Source: Glandiceps talaboti (lineage: Eukaryota; Hemichordata; Enteropneusta; Spengelidae). Taken from it: DNA of 64,000 nucleotides. The stretch covers positions 8,756,040-8,820,039 of the forward strand of contig NC_135569.1 of NCBI RefSeq assembly GCF_964340395.1, written 5' to 3'. A model generated the notes under the pieces. The model worked only from the letters and a program-made list of their open reading frames with translations. It had not been told where the DNA came from and did not search any database. Positions 10,861-25,500 of this stretch are shown here, in pieces; the stretch's first letter is position 1; the number at the start of each line of letters is the position of its first letter. The position numbers and the translations under genes are program-made.

Positions 10861-13800
10861 TCAGTCTGTTGAACAAGATGCCTCTGTACTTTCATCTGCT
10901 AATTTCTGTTTCTTTTTTGCCCTGATGTCGTTCATCATTTCTTCAACTGATCGTTTGTCTCTCTTATTTTCACTGGGAACTGCAAATGAAAAAAAATGAA
11001 AACAAAGATCAACCCAAATGTTGTTTCGTTGCTCAGGAGTAATGTGCTATTGCAGGTCTCAACTCGGAGCACTGATTCTTCACTTTGTATACTTCGGATA
11101 AATCACTCGGCCTTCATCAGCTTTAGGTGGTTCACTGACATAGACTTGTCCACAAACTGCAGGATGGCATTATTTACTACAATTATATACACAGTCATTG
11201 AACCATGTACAATAACAGCTGAAGGTTGAGGGATTAGCTGAGAAAAAAGCAAGAGAATCAATGCTCTGAGTTTGTTACTGCTATACAATATTGTGATTGG
11301 TCAGTCCATGGTCACATGGTACTTTACACTATTCAATGCAAAGTGACATTATTGGTTTATCACAACTTGTAATTATGCCTGTATAGGCATCTGTACAAAA
11401 AATAATGACTGGTAATGTCATATGTGTACAAGTCAACCAGAAATATGTATCAGATGAACACAGTGCTTTAGTGAGTTACGTTTACCATCCCAAACTGTTT
11501 ATTGGGTGCTAGTGTATGTGCTGCATCACACTTACCAAAACCAAACTATTTATTGGGTGCTAGCGTATGTGCGGCATCTCACTTACCAAAACCAAACTGT
11601 TTATTGGGTGCTAGCATATGTGCTGCATGACACTTACCAAAACCAAACTGTTTATTGGGTGCTAAAGTATGTGCTGCATCCTTGGCTGAATCTTCTCCTA
11701 TCAGTTTCTTATATTTATCCCTATAATTTGTCGTTGGTACAAAATCTTTTTCTTCTGTCCTTGTTGCAGTCCTACTTTCTTCTTGTGTAGATGCGGCCTA
11801 AAAATGATAAAATGTAAAATAATATTGAAATCTTTCAAAAGGGCCATATGGATGAGGATTGGGTATTTATTTTGATTTTTAATTTTCGAAACATGGCTTC
11901 TTACTTGAAAAATCAAAGTGAAACAACACAGACGAATACATTGAAAAAAGATATAAAAAATGTGTAAAATGTCTGTTATTGTACGTACAATAACAAACTT
12001 TTTACACATTTATCAGTCTTTTGCAATTTATTGAGTTTCAAACAAGGACTTGGCATATGTTGTTTCACATTGATTTTTTTAAATATCTAATTTCAATGAG
12101 TCCAGGACTCACTTTTGTTCTGTAAATTTCTCTGGCTTTTTCTGGGTCGATATCTTTACCACTTCTGTATGCTCCCAATTCTTCATCTGTAGGTGCAAAT
12201 TCCTGGAAGAAAAATAGATAAATATGTTTCTTACATTGCCACATTTCAAGGCCTCCAGCATTGCCACATTGCAAGGCCTTCAGCGTTGCCACATTGCAAG
12301 GCCTTCAGCGTTGCCACATTGCTTCAGCTATGTAAGGAATACAGGATGTTTATAACATTCTCAGTGTATATACGTATGCACACATAAATAATTACACTTT
12401 TCATTTGTTGACATGCAATTCACATGTTCTGGGTTTATGAAATTTAATATTTCCATGCAACATTTGTTGACAATTAACAATTTTTCTATTTGCATTTAGT
12501 CATGATGTATTCATGAATTGTTTGTCATTCTATAAAAAAACCTATATTTTGGGAAAAGCATCAAAATAGATCTAGGGTAATGACAATGACAAAAACACAA
12601 TAAAATTTTGTCATACCTTTTTGAATATAATCATATACCTGTCATCATCTCTTTCACCAAATGAAAATGTTGTTAGACCTGCTACTTCAGCAACATCATG
12701 TCTGTTTAGAGGAAAGCAGAATAATGTAATGGACTATGATTAATCTGTGTCTATTAGTTTAGCAGTAGTCGATTGTCTGGTTCCAAGATGCATTGCGCGT
12801 TTGGATGTCGCTCATATTGTTACATTTAGTCTTGTTTTGTCTTATTACATTTGAAATAACATTTCAATCAGGAAATGATGAAAAGACATGTTGACCTCTT
12901 TGGTTACGAGTGATTTTATGGAACAAAGACTAAACGGCATCAATAACAGAGAGGTATTTTACAGGTGAACTCAGGGTATGATCAGCTGACAACCACCCTC
13001 TGAGTAGCATGTGCAAACCCCTCAGAGCGTACACAATACATAGCATTGTATGGAGAGACGCACAATGTATCTTGGAACCGTCAACAGGTCTATTGCTACA
13101 TATGTACATGAGAACATTTTCAGTGCTTTGAAGGGTTTAGAATGGGAAAATAATGTCTTCTGGGTAAACGTTTAGCATTAATATAAATGGAACATAAAAT
13201 CCTCGATGATTCCAAACAATAAGTATGTTGCAATATTATGGCAGTTTGTGGCCATGCGAGGGCGTGCTTCATAGATGAAAATCAGCTTGGGTTGATAATG
13301 TAGAGAGGTGGATTGGAAAACCCTGGTAATTCAAAATAACCAGACACAGACAAAGTTGCATGGAAATGGATACTCAACTCCATTATTTATAGTAGCAGTC
13401 ATAAAGTTACCTTTTAGGAATCTAGTTTTGAAAACACCATCTGTCTCTTAACTGTGACTATGGTTACAACCTTTTGACTATTTACAGTAGTCTACTATCA
13501 CTGTATCAGGTGATTCCACTCAGAGGTCAACTGACCAAACAACATAACATCATTACCGTCATGACTTCTGAGTGATTCAGACAAAAGCAGTCACCTCATA
13601 ATTAGATTCCAAACAGATAATTTCATCACTATTAGACACATTATCTTTTGTAAAGGGCCGTTGTACCGCTACAGATCCATGCCAGGAGTAATAATTGTAA
13701 AGTGCTTTGAACACAGTGTGGCAAAGTGCTATATAAAAACCAACATTATTATAACATTATTTTGTATCTTACATAATACTTCTGTACACTCTATCCATTG

Positions 13801-14773
13801 GTTCATATTTCAGTCTTGTTTTTAAACTATCGTTGGTGAACTCGTTAATTTCTTTTTCTACTTTCACTCTGAATTCTGTTTTCCTCTTCTTGTCTTCTGC
13901 TTGTAACTTTTCCATTTCTTTCTTCCTTTCTGAAAATGGTCACAAATAAACATTAGGCAAGATTCAAGACTTGTTGCATTGTAAACAAAAGTAAAGCAGA
14001 TGGTATTTCACTCTGTAATTTTGAATTTTGATAAAGGCCAGGGTCAGATAAGGATTAATGTTTTGTGAGTATAACAGTTGTCTGACACTGCTATAGAAGT
14101 TTGTGATCAACAAAACAGTGAATCTATCTAATTCTAATGACCCCATGGACACAATAGCACTATGTGAGAAAATGAGATTCAAAACCTCAGCATCTCAGAG
14201 AAATTGAAGAAAGCACAGTGATCCCGACTGTTATTTGTTGTTGTTGTTGTTGTTGTTGTGGCGGGGGGGGGGGGGGGGGCGCTAAAGTTTAATAGTAATA
14301 CGATTTTTAGAAAGTGCGCCCCCATTGGAGAAGATGCTATACTTTCGTTTCTCTCACATGCTACACTTTTGTTTGGCATACATTATGTATGCTATTGTTT
14401 TTGTTTTTCAATAGCTTATTGTCCACTCTTATTTTGTAAAATAAAATATATTTCCTTACTCATTCTGTTCGATGAAAGCTTTCAAAAACGGAGGAGGACT
14501 TGGTGTGGTCGTTAAAATAGTGGTTTCTAAACTCTAAGTACAAATTTAGTGTGTTAATGTTGTACTGTGTACACTCGTGAGTTGTACGTGCGCGCATGTA
14601 GGACAATTGGAACGACTAATAATACGCGACGAAACTGACTAAAATTACACGTTTGGAATAACTTAGCAACTTTATCAAGATTAAAACTTACGTTTAGCCA
14701 TTTTCTTCTCTTTATCCCCTATCGACGGGGGTTTTTCCATCGAACCCAGAATATTTCCAAGCAGGTCAGCCAT
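10861..14773 (-). CDS. SPAG7: SPAG7, R3H-domain protein (6 exons)
   Basis: Exons on the minus strand: 14692-14773, 13773-13929, 12617-12701, 12113-12202, 11638-11797 and 10861-10979. Phases agree and give 230 residues (human about 227). The start reads [20 protein letters not shown] against human [20 protein letters not shown]. Exon 2 carries the Lys/Glu-rich stretch and [20 protein letters not shown]. Exon 3 carries [20 protein letters not shown] and [10 protein letters not shown], the R3H-type fold that binds single-stranded nucleic acid. Exon 4 gives [17 protein letters not shown]. The C-terminus has [39 protein letters not shown] and a short acidic tail. SPAG7 is a conserved, broadly expressed protein whose exact role is not settled. 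It is divergent from POLR2D with 259 bp between start codons. The end of exon 5 and its 5' splice site are tandemly repeated (11492-11687). Confidence 0.96.
11492..11687 (-). repeat. 51-bp x 4 minisatellite spanning SPAG7 exon 5 / intron 5 boundary
   Basis: The landmark ATTGGGTGCT recurs at 11501, 11552, 11603 and 11654, exactly 51 bp apart. On the gene strand each unit is ~42 bp copied from the exon 5 end (CACCCAATAAACAGTTTGG and flanks) plus the donor GGTAAGTG. The unit nearest 11654 is the real exon end; the other three lie in the intron. The farthest copy has a changed donor (GGTAAACG-like), while the two inner copies keep GTAAGTG. Confidence 0.9.
11836..12078. repeat. Interspersed element, family B copy 1
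   Basis: It contains GGCCATATGGATGAGGATTG, the palindromic ATTGTACGTACAAT core with TTTTACACATTTATCAGTC, and CAAGGACTTGGCATATGTTG. The same segments occur at 24283-24560, including the TGTAAAAT...ATTTTACA inverted arms. Both copies lie in introns (SPAG7 and TMCO4). Confidence 0.7.
12233..12325. repeat. 25-bp minisatellite x ~4 in SPAG7 intron 3
   Basis: Units of CATTGCCACATTGCAAGGCC type with a CTTCAGCGTT joint repeat at a 25-bp spacing, about 30 bp upstream (gene sense) of the exon 4 acceptor. The unit contains no splice site. Confidence 0.85.
13655..13755. repeat. SINE-like tail fragment, copy 1
   Basis: The phrases GGAGTAATAATTGTAAAGTG, CTTTGAACACAG, AAAGTGCTATATAAAAACC match GGGGTAATAATTGTAAAGC, TTTTGAGCAAGG, AAAGCGCTATATAAGAACC at 35688-35750. 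This 'TGTAAAGCGCTTTGAG...GCGCTATATAA' module is common in invertebrate short repeats. Confidence 0.55.
14232..14280. repeat. (TTG)n microsatellite abutting a G homopolymer
   Basis: TTG repeats run into an uninterrupted run of about 20 G in SPAG7 intron 1. The Gly/Pro/Thr reading frames over it are repeat artefacts. Confidence 0.9.
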
Positions 14774-15032
14774 TTTGGATATTTTCAGACACCCTAAGTT
14801 ACTGGAAACATATTAAATTTAGAATGGTTTATCAAAATACTGGGGATTTATGAAGATTTAGAAACCCGCTGAAGTCTTTTCAAATACTACAAAAAATACA
14901 ATGTATACTCAAATGTGCTTCAAACGGTGTTTGTATCTAGAGACAATAATGAATTACAATGTCATTTATATTTAGAAGCTTAGATGGTCATAATTTTGAG
15001 TAATTGAAAACAAACAACCATACCAATTTACG
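14774..15032. promoter_or_regulatory. Bidirectional promoter region, SPAG7 / POLR2D
   Basis: Only 259 bp separate the start codon of SPAG7 (minus, 14773) from that of POLR2D (plus, 15033), so both promoters and 5' UTRs must lie here or overlap the first exons. No TATA box is obvious at a convincing distance from either start. Confidence 0.7.
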
Positions 15033-16798
<1,766 letters not shown>

Positions 16799-17167
16799 AC
16801 AATTTTGTCTTTGTGTTTAGTGTTTATCAGTGTATTTAAGACTGCCATATTCCAATATATGTTGTACATTTAGTTTTATATGGGTTATGTCATTTGAAAA
16901 ATGGGGGGGGGGGGGGTTAACAATAAGTACACAGAGAGCTAGTACAGATATAAACCATGTAATTTGTAGTAACTTAGGCATACTTTTTTCAATGAGAAAA
17001 CATTTGTCTTGTTTTATGGACAACCATTCCACTTATTATAGAATATGCCAGCACAGACAATTTCTTGCGTGTCTGTGACCTCAGGGACAAATTTCCCTGA
17101 AAATGGAAGTTCTTTGATTCTTTCCAAACTTTGTCATGTGAAAACTTGTACCTTGTCCTTTTGAAAA

Positions 17168-17178
17168 AATAAAATAAA
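17168..17178 (+). promoter_or_regulatory. Poly(A) signal of POLR2D
   Basis: Overlapping AATAAA motifs at 17168 and 17173 lie about 370 bp after the POLR2D stop. Confidence 0.55.
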
Positions 17179-17360
17179 TTTGTGGGTTCACTGGCTTGTT
17201 ATCAAGGAAATCATCAATCTTGTATTTTTATTTAACAGTATTCGGTTGCCATATTGAATTCTAAAATACCTACATTTTGATGTCATTGTGACCTCTTATT
17301 TCAAAACATTGTATGGTGATAATAGCCTTAAAGACCCAGGTGTTCCTTCTGCCTATATAA

Positions 17361-17427
17361 TGCACTCTCACACCTGAACAGGGTCTGTCATAATGCACTC
17401 TCACACCTGAACAGGGTCTGTCATAAT
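17361..17427. repeat. Tandem duplication ~33 bp x 2
   Basis: GCACTCTCACACCTGAACAG followed by GGTCTGTCATAAT occurs twice back to back. Confidence 0.9.
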
Positions 17428-18433
17428 GAGCTGAGTGGAGTAGCAGGTGATTACATAAATAGACCAATGGCTAGTCTTGGTTATCCAGCCTCTCACCGCT
17501 GGGGCTCTACCTATGAGACCACCCTCCAAACAAGAGTCGCAGGGAAGTTGGACCTTTCAGACTATGGTGAAAATAGATTTTCTCTTGATTTTAACTGAGA
17601 ATAGGGTGAAGTTTTCTTGAACAAAGTACCAGTAAAAGTTTACAGAGATTATTTGGGAGGAACATTGTGTTAAAGACACTTTTCAGCAACTATCATAATA
17701 ATGTACTTAGTATATTTACTGAGTTTCTGATAACGAAAAAATAGAAATATCTACTTTTACTGGTACAGTAAAATGTTGAAAGGGGGATTTAAATAGTTAG
17801 TATAAGAACATCCAAATAGATATTTTGTTAGTCTTTTGTCAATTTAGTAGAATATTTTGTAAACTTTAGTGTTTTTGGTCTTGTCCTCACTTCTCTGTCA
17901 CAAGTTCAATGCCATATAATTTGAAAGGGTTTATCTAATAAAGTATTCTATTCTTTTTTCATAATGTTTGTGTGTTCCTACCCAACTCCCTTATCTATGC
18001 CATCTACATCACTAACTATCCTGACATTCAGATTTTTTAAACCTAATTTGCATATCACATCTGTGCTGTGATTATTTTCATTTGAACAATTTCCCATCTA
18101 GACAACCCAAGTGATATCCCCATCAAATACCCCAATAACACATGATACCTGAGAACTGACACTGAATCAATTGACACTGAATCAATCACATGCCCATAAT
18201 TGTTTACCTAGTAACGACTACCAAACTATATATCCACACTGCAGCACATTCAGAGTTACTACTGTCATTCATAGAGATTACTGATACATCCAATCCATCC
18301 ATGTTGCTGCACTCACTTTTCTACCCATAATGCACTACTCCACAGAGATAAACAATTATCGATTTCAAGTGTGCACCATTTATTCCTTAATTGCAATAGT
18401 TTGGTGATTAATTAACAATCACAGTTATTATAG

Positions 18434-18531
18434 GTAGACTGTAAGATACATTGTGTCTCTCCATCCTCACCAGCCTCCTGTCTCTTGACCGACGTGTGAG
18501 GGCGCCCTGTCACGGCGTACCTTACTGACTG
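18434..18531. mobile_element. ~98-bp MITE, Mutator-like, copy 1
   Basis: It begins TAGACTGTAAGATACATTG and ends GGCGTACCTTACTGACT, with internal GTGTGAGGGCGCCCTGTCAC. It is homologous to the copies at 33817-33914 and 44871-44969. No matching 9-bp target duplication could be seen at this copy, whose right end is diverged. Confidence 0.7.
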
Positions 18532-18931
18532 AGTTGAAGGCTAGTATAGTACAAAATTCTGCTTCAAGGAAGACACAGTACTGTGCAAATACAGTAGATA
18601 TGGCATTGAATATGAATTTTTTCAGCATAATGTATATACATAGGACTCTTGTAAGGAGCACAGCTGTGAGTACATCATAATATGACAAAGGCAGATCACC
18701 ATAGCTGTGCTTTCATAGTCCCACAACTAGCTAAATTTCAAAGTAAATACTAAAATCAATATATTCAAATTTCTGATAACATACATATTCATATATTTCT
18801 TTCCATAACAAAGTTTTGGTGGGAAATTACCATATATCACCATTTAAGTAATATACTTTGTGATTAAATTTTTAAATCCTATGTAAAGATCAGTATACAA
18901 ATATTAATAAAACTGACAAAAATCTACTTTC

Positions 18932-19464
18932 TACCAAAAAAATGTTTGGTTCCGGTTACCCGACCCCCATCCTCGTAAACCACAGCCTCTTTTACGGCAC
19001 CATCCAAATGCACTGCCCAACAAGCAGTTACATTTCCAGTTGTATTTAGCTAGTTAGGTCATTATTTCGCAGTGTCGCGGAAATAAGAGATATGGTTTGC
19101 GAGAATGCCTGACCCCACCTAATTTTTCACACTGACCCTAAACTTTCTTTTACATATTTGAGAAAAAAAAATAAAATCGTTGTGAAGTCTCACAAGAAAT
19201 ATTGGATGCGGAAACTGACATCAACTTGAAAAGTCAATACAAAACTATTCTTCCAATCTGTAATAGCTGTACATCATGTGTGAAGAAACCAACAACACAG
19301 AGACTATATGGAAAACAACTGAAATATAACTACCTGAACTAGACACTCACATATGAAAAAAAAAAGATATAAAATTTTTTTAATAAAATAAAAAATCTAC
19401 CTACCCTACCTATTCTAAAATTGAGCATAATCAGAACCACATAACTTTTTTATTAGGCCTTATA
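18932..19464. mobile_element. ~400-bp inverted-terminal-repeat element, family C copy 1, with ~150-bp insertion
   Basis: The left end has AAAATGTTTGGTTCCGGTTA and the right end has the mirrored GAACCACATAACTTTTTTATTAGGCC. Internal landmarks shared with the other copies are TTCCAATCTGTAATAGCTGT, CTGAACTAGACACTCACA and ATTCTAAAATTGAGCATAAT. Relative to the 29209 copy an extra ~150 bp (about 18966-19120) interrupts the GACCCCCATC/CTGACCCCACC region, so something inserted into it. Confidence 0.75.
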
Positions 19465-20114
19465 GAACATATGTTGTTGAATAGACCACTGATATGGTAA
19501 ATTGGACCATCAAAAATCCAAGTATTAAGAGTTTCAGTAAATCTCAAAATCAAGGCAATATGTTTGGCACGATCCATTTCTTTCATCAAGATTAACAAGA
19601 AATATCTAAACAATCTAAATTTCATTTCATTCCCTAATTAGACAAGAAATACTGGGGAAAATAATGGCGATTTGGAACATTTTGACTCACATATCGAGCA
19701 CCACAGAACCGATGATGTATAAAAAAGTTGTCGTGCTGTAGAACGACCAAGGTAATATAACCCATATTTTCTGTTTAAAGACAATATCTTGTTTGTGTAT
19801 GGTATAAAGTAGTAATTTGTCTCTCAACTGTCAAAATTAAACACACTTAATTAACTAGCTTTGCCTGATCATATGACTTGTGAGCACATCTATATGTTTT
19901 TAAAATTGGCAAGAACAAAACTGGCTTTTAATTTAATTTTTCAATTTAACATAAAAATCAAAAACATGATAAAATCTGTTTACAGGATTGTACAGGTAGC
20001 CATTTAAAAATCAAACAACTACTACAGTGTGTGACACCTATAATTGGATGATGATATGTGATATGTGTTTTATTGTCATATATATACTGATACATATATA
20101 ACGAAATGTGCATT

Positions 20115-20119
<5 letters not shown>

Positions 20120-20148
<29 letters not shown>
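20120..20148. repeat. (TA)n microsatellite
   Basis: About 14 uninterrupted TA units. Confidence 0.9.
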
Positions 20149-20152
<4 letters not shown>

Positions 20153-21299
20153 AAATTAGTACATCCAAATTTGCTAATAACTATGAAAATGACTAAATAC
20201 AAGGTGAGCATTTAGATTCCTTTATACCTTCTTACACATTTAAATAATTTGTTTTTTAATATAATCAAGTTTTCATTTATTAGGTAGCTGTATGACAATA
20301 GTTATTGTGTGGACAGGAAAGAGATATATATATGATGCAATTTACGTACTGTAAACCTGGCAATTTTTGCTGAAGACTTTTTTTCACTTATTTCACTGAA
20401 CAGCAACAAATATGTGATAGTTTATGAATTCTTTCTTGGCCATTTTGTATTCTGTCTGTCTACCCTGGTATATTTCTAATAAGTACGTACTCTGAAAATC
20501 AGATGTTTATTTTACCTGAATAGTTAAACTTTGAGACAAATTCTTTGTTATGTTGTACTTTAATATTGTTCTACCCTGTTTTGCTAAATAAAAGTTTATA
20601 CACTATTCCCCTTTATACACAGAATGAGAATGAGATGTAGTGGAATTCTACTTTCTGTTGCAATTATCTTTGACGTCTCTGTAGCAATTATCTTTGAAGC
20701 CTCATTGTAAAACACCAAGCCTCTTTTAAAGTCATATCCGATGGATTTCCACCTCCATTGTCATTTAAAGGCATACGTTGATTGTATACATTATTTAGAG
20801 GTACTTTCTCTACAAATTAGCATTCAGCCTACTCTGGCACCAGGCCAATGGAAGATTTTTTTTGTGTCTCATAAATTTCATTTTTAAATTTTGTGAAGGA
20901 AAAGGTGGTCAACTTGTAATAATTTTCCCCCAGTTACAAGTAGTCTCCTGGTGGGCTTAGTGTTCACCCGACTGTCTTCTGAGGGGCTTAGTGTTCACCT
21001 GACTGTTCGCAATCATTGAGGTTGAGTTTGAAGTACCGGTACACTGAACAGAGTAATTACAACCACCTGTCAGTGTGTGATGAATTACTACTGACATATG
21101 CTGTTCAATTTCTGCAGCAGATTTAGCTTGATTTTTTGTAGAATTTGTCCATTTGACTTGACTTAGAGAGAGAGAGAGAGATCATAGAAAATGAAAACAA
21201 CTACATGTATAGTAACTAGACTGGTTATATACTGCTCAAAGTTGTAAGCATCTTGACTTCCCCTGTCTGTTTACCCTATCACAAACATTGATCAGTAGT

Positions 21300-22525
21300 T
21301 TAAAAGTTATCATCAAGAGCCTCTGTGGCAACCTCCACGTCATCAACATCTGTCTTTTCTACAACTGTAACACCAGCAACTTCCAGTATGGGTTTCTTCT
21401 TGGTTTCCTCAGAACTTCCTTCTTTCTTGTCACCCTTGGCAACCAGTCCACTAGATGATGTATCATTGATTGAGACGCCAATGATTTTCAAGATGGTGTC
21501 CATCTTTTTAGAATAATCAAGATGACCAGAAACCTGAAAACACAAATGAAGTGATGAGTGGTAGAAGCATAAAACAAAGAGATAGTAGTCATGTGACACA
21601 AAGACAAAAGTCATGTGACATCAAGATAGAAGTCATGTGACACAAAGATAAAAGTCATGTGACATCAAGATAAAAGTTCAAGTTGGTCATTTTCCATATT
21701 CAACTGCATGACGTCTACCAGGAATTTGTACGTAAAATGTAAAATTTAACAACAAATATGACTGCCTTTCGGCCATATTTGATTCAGTTACAAAACAAGT
21801 GACATGCATACATCTCACATTGTATGTTTTACTTACCTTTGTGCCAGGTTTGATTGAACTTGGTTGGTGCATGACAGAGATATTTGGGTGACCACACACA
21901 CGTACACAATCATGCATACATCTAAAGTTATGATGGATGCATGGACGGACTGACATATGAATGAAACCAACTTAGAAGTCTCCTCTGCCAAGTGGTGCAT
22001 GTTAGGGACTAAAAATATATTATATTAATCGAGAGAACTTACCACATCACTTAAGTCTATGTTAATCATTCTTCTGTCATCCCAAGCAATAGGTTGGAGT
22101 CCAGCTATAGATATCTGAGCTGATGCTGTCCGGTATACAAATCTCAAGAGCCAATCGCTACTGCAAAGTGACAATGAATGCTAATTGGTTTAGTACTATT
22201 TTACATAATTTAATTTGCATATAATATCTTAATCCAGATGTGGTTGCAAATTATGCTTGGCACATGTATGTCCTTCGTCAAGTAGCAACACATAATCAAA
22301 GAACGCTGCACAGATGCAAGAGTCACGTAATCTAATTGTCCACATGCCTACCCATGATCCCTGTTATCGTTGCAATATACACCATCACTTGACTGTTACT
22401 ATGGGTTTGGTCTTGTTGCTAGACAAATTTGCATACATTTTCTGAATAAGCATTCACTTTTTTACCAAATGTTAGTTCTTTCTTAAAATTTTAAAAATAC
22501 ATACATATACACACACATGCACACA

Positions 22526-22565
<40 letters not shown>

Positions 22566-25500
22566 TGCACATCTGCACAGACAGACACACGCACATCTGC
22601 ACAGACAGAGAGACAGACATGTTACCATGCCTATAGCCCTAGCCACAGTTCAGATGTGCTAAAAATGGAATAACACACAGTGTGTACATGTGATTGTAAC
22701 TACCCCACTACACCTCTAGAGGGCAATATTCATTGAAAGGTCTCTAAGAGTATCCGACATGCCTGACCTGCAATATCCATTAATGATTCTCCCAGCTACA
22801 ACTCTAGAAAAGTTCTGCCAGTTTGAAGGGCTAGCCGGAACTGGTGTCCCAAGCAGAATCACATCCTCTAACAACCCTTCAGTACCTGTTTTAAAATAAA
22901 ATTATCATCATGAGAAAGAAAATGAAATAGGAATTTACACTAGGTCAAAATTAATGACTCGTCAGAACTTAAAAAGAATAATTTTTAATTTTCACAGTAA
23001 AGGCCATGACAGTAGCAATTTTATACCCTTAGAGGTAGCAGACACAGAGGGCAGTAGTCTAAAACTGTTTTCCTGTTATGGGCGATACCCAGGTAGGGAT
23101 ATACTTCAATCTACAGAGCCACTAAATAAATAAAACATGTTGTAATTTATCGATAAAACAAGTTATCTACACAGGTTGTCTACTATTCAATATATGAAAC
23201 TTTACAATACTCAGCAACATGAAATAGTTCTCAGATAAAGTAATCTTGACAAACCTTTTCTCTTTGATAGTTCTTCAAGACAGTTGTATATGACTTTGGC
23301 ACCAAGACTGAAGCCTATCAATGTCACTGGTCGATTACCCTGTAAATAATACAATTATACAAATTAATTAGGAGAGATATACAGCACTTCAAAATTTCAT
23401 TGCTCATGTTATTGAGCGAGAATTTTTTACCACCCATAGCACATGAGTTGATTTACTGTATGTCGGGATTACCACGGCAGTTTTTACTGGGGATCTTCAC
23501 TTCTAAATTATCTACATCCTGGGTTACATAATCAACAACAGACCATGGAGCTCCTTACCTGCTGCTTTGAGATGAGAACCTCAGCTAACTGCTGGCCTAC
23601 TTCCTTGGCTCTTTGCATGGCAACACCCCAGGGATTGTCTATAACACCAGCAACTGATAACACAGTAGCAGGCCATGTCAATGCAGCTAATAAACCTGAA
23701 ATAGTACAAAAGAAATCTGAGTTTTTACCAATGTCAAATGTCTACATGTGGCATGTACAACTGATGAAACTCAGTGACTAGGCCATTAATTACAGCATAA
23801 TGTACTTTAACATGCACTATACTTACCTGCAAGAATTGTGTGTTTCAGTGCTTCTTGTGTTGCCATAGTAACAGCACCTTGAAGAAGATATTCCAGAGCA
23901 TTTCCTAGTGCTATTAAGTATTTTGACTCCCATTTTAAATAATACTGTTCTTTGGATATAGCTAAATTTAACCACGGACTATGAAAGTTATCTGAAATAA
24001 ATAAGAAAAGATGATTTCCTCAAAATTTCTCACAAATTACAAAATGACAAAATACATGATCACGTGTCGACTTCTTTGCAAGAACCATATTATAAATAAC
24101 AAAATTGAAGTATTCACTAAATGTGACATTATCATTTCAGGGACTTCTGAACTATCAAAATATGATCAGAATTATTATGAGTACATGTTTACAGCATCTA
24201 TTACATAGTAAGTCATGTACATTGTAATGACACTAAATATTGTAATTTTATGCTTTCACTGCAGTGCTACTATTTCGGACCAAAAATGTGAAACCACATA
24301 GACCAAGTCTGTGTTTGTAACTCAATACATTGCAAAGATCTAAAAAAAAAAAAAGTGTAAAATAATTTGTTATTACACGTACAATAACAAACATTTTACA
24401 CACTTATCAGTCTTTTGCCATTTATTGAGTTACAAACAAGGACTTGGCATATGTTGTTTCATGTTGATATTTCAGGTAGGAAGCCATTGGAAAATTAAAT
24501 TGTTTTATAAATTACAAATCCAAAATAAATACCTAATTCTCATCCATATGGCCACTTTAAAACATATTCAACTACATTTAATAAAGGTCCACTTTGAAAA
24601 AGGATTAAATATTAGGTGTGAAAAACAGTTATCTGACAGAATTATAGGAAAAGTTGGCCAGAAACAACAGAATAATCCTATGTAATCCTCATGGCTCCAC
24701 CAAAAAGATAACACTAATGCGAGAACCTGAGATTGAAACCCTGGCCTTTAAATACCTGGTTGTTCATCACTAAGCCATCCCGAAATTGCTATGGTAACAT
24801 GTAAATGGTTGCCATGGGTGATGGGACAGAATTCAAACTGTTCAATTGCACCAACTCGTTTCTTCATTTTGTAGCCAGTAAGTCCAGCACCTGCAGCTCC
24901 AAATAAGGATGTCATGATTGCAATACCAGCTGTAGTAGTCAAAGCTGCAGCAGCAGATGTACCAATGATAGCACCCAAACCTGCTGCAATGAATGGTGCT
25001 GCTAGTCCTGCTGTCAACCCTGAGAGGAAACACCAGAATACATCCACATGTAAATTTGTAAAAAAAAATAATAATAAATTAATCATTTATTAAATTGATC
25101 TAAAAAGTGTTCAGGAACAAAAATCTCTTAAATATGACTTTTTGACATTTGCTACTCTGTGAAGTAAAAGGCTGTACATTATCATTGGGAGGACAAAATT
25201 TGAAAAGTTCTAATAGTTTGAAACATTTCATTTTTTAAAATACAATAAACCCCATCCTAGGAGCAAACAGTATACATGAACTACACTAGAAAGTATTTTT
25301 GTTAAGGGTGATAAGTAGGCAACTCTACCCGAGTTCCCCAGTCATTTACAGGGGTTCCCCACCAGAATCATGGTATGGTATGGAAAATTTGCCAGTTTTA
25401 CCCCTTTCTGTTCCCAGACCTTAGCAAAAAACACTTTAAACAGTGAATGAATCACTACTCTAGAGTTTCAATTCCTCAGTAAACTTGACAGGTCAAAGGT

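Larger units (their letters stand above)
16799..21299. other. Intergenic region between convergent POLR2D and TMCO4
   Basis: No supported gene. It holds the POLR2D 3' UTR, a ~33-bp tandem duplication (17361-17427), a short MITE (18434-18531), an interspersed element with an internal insertion (18932-19464), a repeat at 19640-19790 related to 58370-58565, a (TA)n run (20120-20148) and the likely TMCO4 3' UTR at the right edge. Confidence 0.65.

Noticed and set aside
22695-22745. CTCF-like site CCTCTAGAGGGCAA
   Set aside because: Two mismatches to the core at informative positions. The similar CTATAGAGGGCGG at 56102 is also imperfect. Not called as sites.
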